Shown here in pieces: positions 43,689 to 54,300 of a DNA stretch of 64,000 nt (positions are counted from its first letter, which is position 1; the number at the start of each line of letters is the position of its first letter). Source of the DNA: DYFT01 sp041695085 (lineage in GTDB: Bacteria; Bacteroidota; Ignavibacteria; UBA10030); NCBI GenBank assembly GCA_041695085.1, contig JBGFRO010000041.1, positions 62,001-126,000 of the forward strand, written 5' to 3'. The notes under the pieces were generated by a model that did not search any database, was not told the DNA's origin, and worked only from the letters and a program-made list of their open reading frames with translations. The translations under genes and the position numbers were made by a program.

Positions 43689-45791
43689 TTAGGCAGGAAC
43701 GCTTTCCTTGCCTTTGACTTTCTCGATAATTTGATCCGAGATGGACTTGGGAGCTTGCTCATAATGGGCAAACTGCATCGTGTAGAGCGCACGCCCTTGC
43801 GTCATCGACCGAAGGATCGTCGCATATCCGAACATTTCGGAAAGCGGAACCATCGCCTTGATCACCTGCGCATCCTTGCGCGGAATCATGCCTTCGATCT
43901 TCCCGCGACGCGAATTCAAGTCGCCCATCACATCGCCGAGATACTCTTCAGGCGTCACCACCTCGACCGCCATGACTGGTTCGAGAATGATCGGCCCCGC
44001 TTTCCGGGCAGCCTCTTTGAACGCCATGGAGCCGGCAACTTTGAAGGCCATCTCAGAAGAATCGACAGGGTGGAACGAACCATCAAAGAGTTTCACCTTT
44101 ACGTCTTCCACAGGATAACCCGCCAGGACACCGTTCCGCATCGCCTCGATGATCCCTTCTTCTATCGGCTTAATGTACTCCTTCGGTACCACGCCGCCCA
44201 CGATCGCGTTCTCGAACTCGAAGCCCTTTCCTTTTTCATTGGGCTCGATTTCGATGACCACATGACCGTATTGGCCGCGGCCGCCGCTCTGCCGCACGAA
44301 CTTGCCTTCGGCAGTGACTTTCTTCGTGATGGTTTCCTTATAAGCGACCTGCGGCTTGCCGACATTGGCTTCAACTTTGAACTCACGCTTCATCCGGTCA
44401 ACGATAATTTCGAGATGAAGCTCACCCATACCGCTGATGATTGTCTGCCCTGTCTCTTCATTACTTGAAACCCGGAACGTCGGATCCTCCTCCGCCAGTT
44501 TCTGAAGCGCCTCGCTTAACTTCTCCTGATCCGCTTTTGTCTTCGGTTCAATCGCGACGTCGATCACGGGATCCGGGAATTCCATCTTCTCAAGGATAAT
44601 CGGATCTTCTTCAACGGTGAGCGTGTCTCCGGTTCTCGTATTCTTCAAACCGATTGCAGCGACGATCTCTCCGGCATACGCCTCCGTCACCTCCTCACGA
44701 TGGTTCGCGTGCATGCGGAGAATACGGGCGACGCGCTCTTTGCGGTCGCTGGTCGCATTGTAAACATAGGAGCCAGACGACAAGGAACCCGAGTAAATGC
44801 GGAAATACGTCAACCGACCGACGAAGGGATCGGTCATAATCTTGAATGCGAGAGCTGTAAACTTTTCATTATCGCTCACCTTCCGCACCACGTCATCCGA
44901 ACGGTGCGGGTGATGGCCATGAATTTCGCCATTATTGATATCCAACGGTGACGGCAGGAAGTCAACGACCGCGTCGAGAAGAAGCTGAACACCCTTGTTC
45001 TTGAACGAAGAACCGCACAGCACGGGAATAATACTCACCTTCAACGCAGCACGCCGCAACACGGCCCGGATCTCCGCCGGGGAGATCTCTTTCCCTTCAA
45101 GATACTTTTCGAGAAGGGTGTCGTCTTCGTCTGCAACGGCCTCGAGCATTTTGATACGATACTCGTTGGCTCTCGCTTTGAGGCTTTCCGGGATGTCGAT
45201 ATCATCCCACGACGTTCCCTGCGTCCCTTCGTGGTACATTCGCGCCTTCATCGTAATGAGATCGATGATGCCCGCGAACATATCCCCTTGACCAACGGGG
45301 AGCTGGACCGGAACAGCATTTGCACCGAGCCGCTGCTTTATCATATCAACCACGCCAAGAAAGTCTGCGCCCGCGCGATCCATTTTGTTCACAAAAGCGA
45401 TACGAGGGACCCCATACTTGTCCGCCTGACGCCAAACCGTCTCGGATTGCGGCTCCACGCCTCCGACGGAACAAAACAGCGCAACAGCGCCGTCCAGCAC
45501 GCGCAGCGAGCGCTCCACTTCAATCGTGAAGTCAACGTGCCCCGGCGTATCGATGATATTAATACGGTGGTTATTCCAAAAGCAGGTAGTTGCGGCACTT
45601 GTAATCGTAATGCCGCGCTCCTTCTCCTGCTCCATCCAGTCCATCGTTGCAGCACCGTCATGGACCTCCCCCATCCGATGGAGCACACCGGTGTAGAAGA
45701 GGATGCGCTCGGTCGTCGTCGTCTTACCGGCATCGATGTGCGCCATGATGCCGATGTTTCTCGTCTTCTCTAAAGAATATTCTCTGGGCAT
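43689..45791 (-). CDS. fusA: elongation factor G
   Basis: The 700-residue translocase has G1 AHIDAGKTTTTE, G2 RGITITSAATT, G3 DTPGHVDFTIEVERSL and G4 NKMDRAGAD. Domains II-V follow, including ISGMGELHLEIIVDRMKREF and GYPVEDVKVKLFDGSFHPVD. It is the canonical str-operon copy between rpsG and tuf. Confidence 0.98.
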   Translation of the reverse strand: MPREYSLEKTRNIGIMAHIDAGKTTTTERILFYTGVLHRMGEVHDGAATMDWMEQEKERGITITSAATTCFWNNHRINIIDTPGHVDFTIEVERSLRVLDGAVALFCSVGGVEPQSETVWRQADKYGVPRIAFVNKMDRAGADFLGVVDMIKQRLGANAVPVQLPVGQGDMFAGIIDLITMKARMYHEGTQGTSWDDIDIPESLKARANEYRIKMLEAVADEDDTLLEKYLEGKEISPAEIRAVLRRAALKVSIIPVLCGSSFKNKGVQLLLDAVVDFLPSPLDINNGEIHGHHPHRSDDVVRKVSDNEKFTALAFKIMTDPFVGRLTYFRIYSGSLSSGSYVYNATSDRKERVARILRMHANHREEVTEAYAGEIVAAIGLKNTRTGDTLTVEEDPIILEKMEFPDPVIDVAIEPKTKADQEKLSEALQKLAEEDPTFRVSSNEETGQTIISGMGELHLEIIVDRMKREFKVEANVGKPQVAYKETITKKVTAEGKFVRQSGGRGQYGHVVIEIEPNEKGKGFEFENAIVGGVVPKEYIKPIEEGIIEAMRNGVLAGYPVEDVKVKLFDGSFHPVDSSEMAFKVAGSMAFKEAARKAGPIILEPVMAVEVVTPEEYLGDVMGDLNSRRGKIEGMIPRKDAQVIKAMVPLSEMFGYATILRSMTQGRALYTMQFAHYEQAPKSISDQIIEKVKGKESVPA

Positions 45792-45874
45792 ACGTAGATC
45801 ACCAAACCGCCGCGGACACCTCTCCGATGCGGAAACAATGGACAGTTATTGATTTGAGGCGAAACGAAAACCGA

Positions 45875-46342
45875 CTACCACTTAAAATGGGCGAAGGCCT
45901 TGTTGGCCTCGGCCATACGATGGACGTCATCTTTCTTCTTGATCGCCCCGCCTTCGCCGGCAGCGGCAGCAATCAATTCAGCGGCAAGCTTGTGCGCCAT
46001 CGATTTATCCGAGCGTTCTTTGGCGTAGCTGATCAGCCAACGGATTGCAAGAGCGGTTCGCCGCTCGGGGCGAACTTCTGTGGGAACTTGATAGGTAGCA
46101 CCACCAACTCTGCGCGCACGAACTTCAATCAAGGGCGAGACATTGTTCACCGCTTTCTTGAAGACCTCCAGCGGCCTGTTCTTCGTTCGCTCTTCGATCA
46201 AATCAAACGCCCCATACAGAATCCGACGCGCCGTATGTTTCTTCCCACGCTTGAGAAGGGAATTGACAAACCGCGCCACCAGAATATCCTGGAATTTCGG
46301 GTCGGGGGTAATGATGCGCTTCGATGCTCGTTTCTTTCTCAT
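45875..46342 (-). CDS. rpsG: 30S ribosomal protein S7
   Basis: The 155-residue head assembly protein starts MRKKRASKRIITPDPKFQDI. It contains NNVSPLIEVRARRVGGATYQ and VPTEVRPERRTALAIRWLI. It nucleates assembly of the 3' domain of 16S rRNA. It lies 15 nt after rpsL. Confidence 0.98.
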   Translation of the reverse strand: MRKKRASKRIITPDPKFQDILVARFVNSLLKRGKKHTARRILYGAFDLIEERTKNRPLEVFKKAVNNVSPLIEVRARRVGGATYQVPTEVRPERRTALAIRWLISYAKERSDKSMAHKLAAELIAAAAGEGGAIKKKDDVHRMAEANKAFAHFKW

Positions 46343-46357
46343 CTGCGATACAGGCGT

Positions 46358-46732
46358 TTACGCCTTAGGTCTCTTGGCTCCGTACTTCGATCTCCCCTGC
46401 TTGCGATCCTGAACTCCCTGCGTGTCCAGCGTGCCACGGATGATGTGATAGCGAACGCCGGGAAGATCCTTCACTCTTCCACCACGGATCAAGACAATGG
46501 AGTGCTCCTGGAGATTGTGCCCCTCACCGGGGATATAAGCGGTCACTTCGATTCCATTCGACAGGCGAACGCGCGCCACTTTCCGGAGAGCCGAGTTAGG
46601 TTTCTTTGGCGTCGTCGTGTACACCCTCGTGCAAACCCCCCGCTTCTGGGGGCTTGACTGAAGAGCGGGCGATTTGCTCTTCCAGAAGACTTTTTCTCGA
46701 CTGTTACGGACCAGCTGATTTATCGTGGGCAA
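46358..46732 (-). CDS. rpsL: 30S ribosomal protein S12 (TTG start)
   Basis: The 124-residue decoding-centre protein contains PTINQLVRNSREKVFWKSKS, CTRVYTTTPKKPNSALRKVA and DLPGVRYHIIRGTLDTQG. Lys in TTPKKPNSA and Lys-like position near GRVKDLPG are the sites where streptomycin resistance changes usually fall; wild-type residues are seen. The only suitable start is TTG at 46732, with AAAGGAG upstream. A consensus promoter precedes it. Confidence 0.97.
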   Translation of the reverse strand: MPTINQLVRNSREKVFWKSKSPALQSSPQKRGVCTRVYTTTPKKPNSALRKVARVRLSNGIEVTAYIPGEGHNLQEHSIVLIRGGRVKDLPGVRYHIIRGTLDTQGVQDRKQGRSKYGAKRPKA

Positions 46733-46771
46733 GCAGCAATGCTCCTTTAATCCTTATGAAAAAAGCCTACA

Positions 46772-46800
46772 AATATAATGGATTCGAATAGCATTGTCAA
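46772..46800 (-). promoter_or_regulatory. consensus promoter of the rpsL-rpsG-fusA-tuf run
   Basis: On the minus strand TTGACA (46795-46800), 17 nt, TATATT (46772-46777). It lies directly after repeat copy B and about 40 nt before rpsL. Confidence 0.8.
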
Positions 46801-46818
46801 CATCTTTTTGATTCGCTC

Positions 46819-46998
46819 TTCCTCCACACCACCCACGATTCTTGGCGCATCTACGGAAGGAGGTCATAGACGTGATACGGGAGTGCGCCAAGAATTGAAC
46901 GCACGCCATCGCTTTCCAACCCGCGCGCCGTGATTTCGAGATCCTCCCGCTTGCTCCACTTAAGTTGTAACGACTCTCTCAAAATCGGACTTGAGGTG
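46819..46998 (-). repeat. dispersed repeat family 2, copy B (uninterrupted)
   Basis: It fills the space between the rpoC stop and the rpsL promoter. Read on the minus strand it matches copy A at 18920-19281 at about 132 of 141 positions in the core. It carries the ATTCTTGGCGCA/TGCGCCAAGAAT inverted repeat and has the empty site for the element inserted in copy A. Confidence 0.8.
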
Positions 46999-47002
46999 AT
47001 TC

Positions 47003-50000
47003 TTATGAGGCAATCTTCGTCTTACGCTTGCGTTCACGCGGACCTTCAACCACCTCCACCTCTTCTCCCCCAACTTCTTCCGTCACCCCCCTCGAGGAGG
47101 GTACCTCCTCCTTCACAGTCACAAGGATGTTCCTAAACCGCTTCTGTCCCGTGCCGGCCGGAATGAGGTTACCGATGATGACGTTTTCCTTGAGCCCCAA
47201 CAAATGATCCACTTTCCCTTCGATTGCAGCATCAGTTAGTACCTTCGTCGTTTCCTGGAATGATGCTGCGGAGAAGAAGCTGTCCGTTGTCAACGAAGCT
47301 TGCGTTATGCCGAGGAGAATCGGTTCCGACGTTGCAGGTTCTGCATCGCGGAATTCGACCACCTTCTTCCCCTTCTTCTTCAGATCGGTATTAATTTCTC
47401 GCACCATCTTCTTGGGTACAATCTGACCGTTTTTCAGCTTCGAATCCCCTTTGCTCAAAACGACAACCTTCCCTTCCAAGGACTCATTCTCGTCAAGCAA
47501 TCGAGCCTTATCCACATTGTCGCCTTCGAGATACTTTGTATCCCCCGGATCGACAATCCGCTCTTTCTGCATCATCATGCGAACAATAACCTCGATATGC
47601 TTATCGTTGATCTTCACACCCTGCATCCTGTAGACTTCCTGAATCTCATTGACGAGGTACTCCTGCACGGCGGTTGTGCCCTTGATCCTGAGAATGTCGT
47701 GCGGATCAATTGCTCCTGCCGACAACCGCTCACCGGCCCGCACCACATCGTTATCCTGCACAAGGATGTGTTTGCCGAGCGGAACCAGGTAGGTGCGCTT
47801 ATCCTTCCCATCGTGGCTTGTAACAAACACCTCGCGCGCGCCACGCTTCGGCTGGCCAATAGTCACAACGCCGTCGATCTCGGTCACAACCGCCGGATCG
47901 TTCGGATGACGTCCTTCGAAGAGTTCAGTCACCCGAGGCAAACCGCCAGTGATGTCGCGCGTTTTGCCGATGTCGCGAGGAATCTTCACCAACACCGTGC
48001 CGGCGCTGATCTCTTCTCCGTCTTCCACGATGAGGTGTGCCCTCGTTGGGATCGAATACGACGCAAGCTTTTGACCCTTCGAGCCGACGATCGTGATCGA
48101 CGGAATCAGACTCTTTTCGCGACTATCAATGACCACTTTCTGAATATGACCGGTCTGCTCATCAGGCTCTTCGCGGTACGTGACGTTCTCCTTCAGGTCG
48201 ACGTACTTCACGGTGCCCTTGTGCTCCGAAATGATCACCGCATTGTACGGATCCCACTCGTAGATCATCTCCCCTTTCTGAACCGTTGCACCATCCGAGA
48301 CCATGAGAAGAGCGCCATAGGGGACGTCGTACTTCGTCAAGACGCGATGATCTGCATCCACAATGTTGATGACGCCGCTGCGGCCGGAGGCGATCCATTG
48401 CTTTCCGGTGTCGGTGAAGATCTCGATCGTCTTCACACCTTCGAACTTCACTTTCCCTTCGAATTTCGAGGTGATTTGGGATTGAGCGGCGATGAGACTT
48501 GCCGTTCCGCCTGTGTGGAATGTGCGGAGCGTCAGCTGCGTGCCCGGCTCGCCAATCGATTGCGCCGCGATGACACCGACCGCCGTTCCCGGCTCCACCA
48601 ATTTCGCGGTCGTGAGATCGCGTCCATAGCATTTTGCGCAAATGCCTCGACGCGAATTGCACGTCAACGCGGAACGGATTTCAACCATTTCAATCGACGT
48701 TTCGGAGATCTGCTGGGCCTTGTCCTCGTCTACGATTTCACCGGCGTGAACGATGACTTCTCCGGTCAACGGGTCCGTGACGTCATGAACGGAAACGCGT
48801 CCAAGAATACGCTCGGCCAACGGCTCCTTCACGTCTTCCCCCTCTTTCAACGCGCTCGTCAACACACCGCGAATCGTTCCACAGTCTTCCTCCGAAACGA
48901 TCGCATCTTGCGCGACGTCGATCAGGCGACGCGTGAGGTATCCTGCGTCGGCAGTTTTGAGAGCGGTATCTGCCAGCCCTTTACGTGCACCGTGGGTAGA
49001 AATAAAGTACTCGAGAATCGACAACCCTTCCCGGAAGTTCGCTGTGATGGGGTTCTCGATCAACTCCCCTGTGGCGCCAGAGAGGCTCTTTTGCGGTTTC
49101 GCCATCAAACCGCGCATACCCGCAAGCTGACGCACCTGCTCCTTCGAACCTCGGGCTCCTGAATCGACCATCATAAAGAGAGAATTGAAGCCGTCTTTGG
49201 AGTGCTGCAGGGACTCAAAAAGCCGCTCTGCAATCCGGTTGGTTGCTCGCGTCCAGATGTCAATGACTTTGTTATATCGCTCGCCGTTCGTGATGAAACC
49301 GCGGTAGTACTGATTCTCAACGCTCTCCACATCTTTCTGCGCCTTCGCGACGATCTCGTATTTCTCCTTGGGGATTATCACGTCGCCAATCGAAACCGAA
49401 AGCCCACCTTTTGTCGCATACGTGAAGCCGAGAGTCTTCAGCTTATCGAGAAATTGAGCAGTCTCCAGATTCCCGCAACGCCGGAACACCATGCCGATGA
49501 TCTGAACCAGCCGGCGTTTGTTCAAAAGCTCGTTGATGAACGGGACATTGGGGGGGAGGATTTGATTGAAGATCACCCGACCGGTTGTAGTTTCGATCAA
49601 TTTGCCATCCACCCGAACCTTCATGCGCGCATGGAGACCAAGCACACCCTGGTCGTGAGCGATGATCACCTCGTTCGGTGAAGAGAAGAATTTCCCTTCG
49701 CCCTTGTCACCGACTTTCGACTTGGTCAGGTAATAGCAACCAAGAACCTGATCCTGCGTGGGTGTGACAATCGGTGCCCCGTTGGCCGGCGACAGGATGT
49801 TGTGACTGGAAAGCATCAGTAACCGCGCTTCGAGCTGCGCCTCGTACGAGAGCGGAACGTGGACGGCCATCTGATCGCCGTCGAAGTCAGCATTAAACGC
49901 AGTGCACACCATTGGATGAATGCGGATTGCTTTTCCTTCCACCAACACCGGTTGGAACGCCTGAATACCAAGACGATGAAGTGTTGGGGCGCGGTTGAGC

Positions 50001-51301
50001 AACACCGGATGCCCGTCGATAATGTGGTCGAGGATGTCCCACACCTCAGGACCCTTTTTGTCGACCATCTTTTTCGCGCTCTTCACCGTTTTAACCAATC
50101 CGCGCTCGATCAGCTTGCGGATGATTTGCGGCTTGAAAAGCTCGACCGCCATGTCCTTTGGCAAACCGCACTCGTGCAGTTTCAGTTCGGGCCCCACAAC
50201 GATAACGGAACGCCCCGAGTAATCAACGCGCTTTCCGAGCAGATTCTGACGGAAGCGACCTTGTTTCCCCTTCAACATATCGGAGAGCGACTTGAGAGCC
50301 CGATTGTTGTCACTTCGTACTGCGTTGACACGCCGCGAATTATCGAGCAACGAATCGACCGCCTCCTGAAGCATGCGTTTCTCGTTGCGAAGGATAACCT
50401 CCGGCGCCTTGATTTCGATCAATCTCTTCAAACGGTTGTTCCGGATGATGACGCGGCGGTATAGGTCGTTCAAGTCGGATGTCGCAAAGCGGCCCCCCTC
50501 CAAAGGAACAAGGGGACGCAATTCCGGCGGGATGACCGGAATGACATCCAGTACCATCCATTCGGGACGATTTGCCGCCGTCTCCTCACTCTTACGGAAC
50601 GACTCCACAACGCGCAATCGCTTCAGTGCTTCGTTCTTCTTTTGCTGCGAAGTCTCCGTCTTTACTTCCGTGCGCAGTTCGTTCGCCAGTTCTGCAATGT
50701 TGACCCGACGCAGAAGATCTTTCACCGCTTCACCCCCCATTTTTGCGATGAACTTCTTCGGGTCGCCGTCATCGAGGTCATTGTTGTTCTCCGGCAGCGA
50801 AGCCATGATCTCGAGATACTGATCTTCCGTAATGAGATCCTGCTTCTGGAGGCCCGTGGTGCCGGGATTGATGACAACGTACGATTCGTAGTAGATGATC
50901 TTCTCAAGCTCTTTGCTCGAGAGCCCCAGCACGTAGCCAATCTTACTCGGCAGCGAACGGAAATACCAGATATGTACCACAGGGACGGCCAGAGCGATGT
51001 GTCCCATACGCTCACGCCGGACACTCTTTTGCGTGACTTCTACACCGCAACGATCGCACGTAATGCCTTTGTATCGAATGCGCTTGTATTTGCCGCAATG
51101 GCACTCCCAGTCGCGCACCGGCCCGAAGATTTTTTCGCAAAACAACCCATCTTTCTCCGGCCGGAACGATCGATAGTTGATCGTCTCAGGTTTCGTCACC
51201 TCTCCATGAGATCGCGAGAGGATCATATCCGGCGAAGCCAGACTGATCGTGATCTTTGAGAAGTTTTTCTTTGCTACAGGTTCAGACATTGAGAATGGCA
51301 T
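47003..51301 (-). CDS. rpoC: RNA polymerase subunit beta'
   Basis: The 1432-residue catalytic subunit has an N-terminal zinc ribbon (CHCGKYKRIRYKGITCDRCG) and the Mg-binding loop NADFDGDQMAVHVP. The bridge helix region contains GARKGLADTALKTADAGYLT, and a second Cys cluster includes CNSRRGICAKCYGRDL. The C-terminal 30 residues are highly charged (EEVEVVEGPRERKRKTKIAS). GGAGG precedes the ATG. It lies 54 nt after rpoB. Confidence 0.98.
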   Translation of the reverse strand: MPFSMSEPVAKKNFSKITISLASPDMILSRSHGEVTKPETINYRSFRPEKDGLFCEKIFGPVRDWECHCGKYKRIRYKGITCDRCGVEVTQKSVRRERMGHIALAVPVVHIWYFRSLPSKIGYVLGLSSKELEKIIYYESYVVINPGTTGLQKQDLITEDQYLEIMASLPENNNDLDDGDPKKFIAKMGGEAVKDLLRRVNIAELANELRTEVKTETSQQKKNEALKRLRVVESFRKSEETAANRPEWMVLDVIPVIPPELRPLVPLEGGRFATSDLNDLYRRVIIRNNRLKRLIEIKAPEVILRNEKRMLQEAVDSLLDNSRRVNAVRSDNNRALKSLSDMLKGKQGRFRQNLLGKRVDYSGRSVIVVGPELKLHECGLPKDMAVELFKPQIIRKLIERGLVKTVKSAKKMVDKKGPEVWDILDHIIDGHPVLLNRAPTLHRLGIQAFQPVLVEGKAIRIHPMVCTAFNADFDGDQMAVHVPLSYEAQLEARLLMLSSHNILSPANGAPIVTPTQDQVLGCYYLTKSKVGDKGEGKFFSSPNEVIIAHDQGVLGLHARMKVRVDGKLIETTTGRVIFNQILPPNVPFINELLNKRRLVQIIGMVFRRCGNLETAQFLDKLKTLGFTYATKGGLSVSIGDVIIPKEKYEIVAKAQKDVESVENQYYRGFITNGERYNKVIDIWTRATNRIAERLFESLQHSKDGFNSLFMMVDSGARGSKEQVRQLAGMRGLMAKPQKSLSGATGELIENPITANFREGLSILEYFISTHGARKGLADTALKTADAGYLTRRLIDVAQDAIVSEEDCGTIRGVLTSALKEGEDVKEPLAERILGRVSVHDVTDPLTGEVIVHAGEIVDEDKAQQISETSIEMVEIRSALTCNSRRGICAKCYGRDLTTAKLVEPGTAVGVIAAQSIGEPGTQLTLRTFHTGGTASLIAAQSQITSKFEGKVKFEGVKTIEIFTDTGKQWIASGRSGVINIVDADHRVLTKYDVPYGALLMVSDGATVQKGEMIYEWDPYNAVIISEHKGTVKYVDLKENVTYREEPDEQTGHIQKVVIDSREKSLIPSITIVGSKGQKLASYSIPTRAHLIVEDGEEISAGTVLVKIPRDIGKTRDITGGLPRVTELFEGRHPNDPAVVTEIDGVVTIGQPKRGAREVFVTSHDGKDKRTYLVPLGKHILVQDNDVVRAGERLSAGAIDPHDILRIKGTTAVQEYLVNEIQEVYRMQGVKINDKHIEVIVRMMMQKERIVDPGDTKYLEGDNVDKARLLDENESLEGKVVVLSKGDSKLKNGQIVPKKMVREINTDLKKKGKKVVEFRDAEPATSEPILLGITQASLTTDSFFSAASFQETTKVLTDAAIEGKVDHLLGLKENVIIGNLIPAGTGQKRFRNILVTVKEEVPSSRGVTEEVGGEEVEVVEGPRERKRKTKIAS

Positions 51302-51355
51302 GGAATTCCTCCAATGACAGTGTGTTCAAGGACAACAGATGGGGTCGATCGAATG

Positions 51356-54300
51356 TTACTCGATCTTCACTTCCAATCCGAGTCCTTGCAACTCCCGAAC
51401 GAGTACGTTGAACGATTCCGGCACGTTCGGCTCGGGTAAATTCTCTCCCTTGACAATCGCTTCGTAGACTTTCGCACGACCTACTACGTCATCCGATTTG
51501 ACGGTGAGGATCTCCTGCAACACATGCGACGCGCCATACCCTTCGAGCGCCCATACTTCCATCTCCCCAAACCGCTGACCGCCGAATTGTGCTTTGCCGC
51601 CGAGAGGTTGCTGCGTGATGAGCGAATACGGTCCGATGGAGCGAGCGTGGATCTTATCATCTACCAAGTGCGAAAGCTTCATCATATACAATTGACCGAC
51701 GGTCACCTCCTGATCGAACGACTCGCCGGTACGTCCATCCATCAGCACGGTCTTTGAATTCTCATTCAAGCCCGCTTTCTTGAGTTCGGATTGTACGTCT
51801 TCCCATGTCGCCCCATCGAAGATGGGGGATGCGTACTTCTTGTCGAGCCTGTAACCGGCCCAACCAAGAGCCAACTCAAACAACTGACCAAGGTTCATAC
51901 GGGAAGGAACGCCCAACGGATTGAGAACAAGATCCACCGGCGTGCCGTCCGGCAGAAAGGGCATATCCTCCACCGGGACAATTGTGGAAACAACACCTTT
52001 GTTCCCGTGACGTCCGGCCATTTTATCGCCTACCGAAAGCTTCCGTTTTTTCGCGACGTACACTTTCGCCAATTGAACGATGCCGGGTGCAAGCTCATCG
52101 CCCAATTGAACTTTGTTCTTCTCGTGTCGGTAGAGCTCCTCAATCTCACTCAGCTTCTGCTTGTAATTCTCCAGGAGCTTTGAGACCAGATTGTTCTTTC
52201 GTTTATCTTCGACCCATTCCTGATTGAGTTCGATCGAGTCGAGGTTTCCCATCTCGAGGAACGTGTCTTCTTTGATGGCAGCACCACTTCGGAGGATGAC
52301 ATTGCCATCAACATCGCGCATGCCCACCGACTTTTCACCGGCAAGGAGTTGCCCCAGCTTCTTCGCGAGTTTTTCCTGCAGTTCCTTCATGTCCCTTTTT
52401 CGCGCGCGCTCCAGAGCCTCAAGCCGCTTCTTATCCTCCTTCTTGCTTTCCGTATCCTTCTTCTTTCGGCTGAACAATTTCGTTGCGATCACGACACCCT
52501 TCATACCCGGAGGAGCTTTGAGCGAAGCATCTTTCACATCGCCGGCCTTCTCACCGAAGATCGCTTTCAACAACTTTTCTTCCGGCGTCGGGTCTGTTTC
52601 ACCCTTCGGAGTGATTTTGCCGATGAGAATATCTCCTTCATTCACTTCTGCTCCGACGCGAATGATACCGTTCTCATCGAGGTCTTTCGTCGCTTCTTCG
52701 CTTACGTTCGGGATTTCACGCGTCAGTTCCTCTTCGCCGCGCTTGGTGTCACGAACCTGGAGCTCGAACTCCTCAATATGGATCGACGTGAAGACGTCTT
52801 CTGCAACGATCCGCTCGCTCACGATGATGGCATCCTCGAAGTTGTACCCTCGCCACGGCATGAAGGCCACCAGTACGTTGCGGCCGAGTGCGAGTTCTCC
52901 GTCGTCCGTCGCACAGCCATCGGCGAGAACGTCTCCTTTCTTGATCCGTTGACCTTCCGACACAATCGGCTTCTGGTTGATGCAGGTATCCTGGTTGGTG
53001 CGGAAGAATTTCGTCAAACGATATTCAACACGGCGTTTGTCGTCGAAACTGATGATCGCTTCCGTGCTGTTTTCATCGATGTCGTACTGAACAACGATGC
53101 TATCGGCTGAAACGGATTCGACGATGCCGTTGCGTTCGGCGACGATCACCGTGCGCGAGTCACGGGCCAGTTTTTCTTCCAGTCCCGTTCCGACGAGAGG
53201 AGCTTTCGGGACGAGCAGCGGGACGGCCTGGCGCTGCATGTTCGAGCCCATCAACGCACGGTTGGCGTCGTCGTGCTCAAGGAACGGAATCAACGCCGCT
53301 GCCGCGCTCACGATCTGGTTCGGAGCGACATCCATATACTGCACTTTTTCCGGTTCGACGACCGGATAATCGCTCTGATACCGAGCCTTCACACGATCCT
53401 CTACGAACCGTCCTTTATCGTCGATCGGCGCGTTCGCCTGGGCGATCGTGACCCCATCCTCCTTTTCAGCGGTGAGGAATTCGATCTCCTCCGACACCTT
53501 GCCGTTCTTCACCTTGCGGTAAGGGGTTTCGATGAATCCAAAATCGTTAATGCGCGCGTGAATACAGAGCGAGGAGATAAGTCCGATGTTCGGTCCTTCC
53601 GGCGTTTCGATCGGGCAAAGCCGACCGTAGTGAGTATAGTGCACGTCACGCACTTCGAAGCCGGCGCGTTCACGCGTCAACCCGCCCGGACCCAGAGCCG
53701 AAACGCGACGCTTGTGCGTCATTTCCGCCAGCGGATTGGTTTGATCCATAAACTGCGAGAGCTGGTTCGTCCCGAAAAAGGCGTTGATGACGCTCGTGAT
53801 CGTACGGGCGTTCACAAGATCTTGCGGCGTGATGGTCTCACTATCGCGCAGGTTCATGCGCTCGCGAATGGTGCGGGTCATTCTCGACAAGCCGACGTTG
53901 AACTGCTGTGCGAGCTGCTCGCCCACCGTCCGTACCCGCCGATTGCCAAGGTGATCAATGTCATCCACCGTCTTCTTCCCCTGTTGCAGGTCGATCAGAT
54001 ACTTGACGATGGCGACGATGTCCTCGCGGGTCAGCGTCGTGACATCTTCTTTGATGGAGAGTCCGAGCTTTGCGTTCATGCGATGTCGGCCCACATCACC
54101 AAGATCGTACCGCTTCGGATTGAAGAAGAGGCGGTCGATCAGGTTCTTCGCCGTATCGAGGTCCGGCGCCTCACCCGAACGGAGCTGAGAATAGATCGTC
54201 TCCAAGGCGTCTTCTTCGGAACGAGCCACGTCGCGCAGAATCGTATTGGCGATAACGGAGCTTTCCTCCGTAGCCTCGTTCTTCAGAAAGCGAATCTTTT

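Noticed and set aside
47300..49162. Plus-strand open frame of 620 codons inside rpoC
   Set aside because: Antisense to the beta' subunit; no ribosome site or motif.
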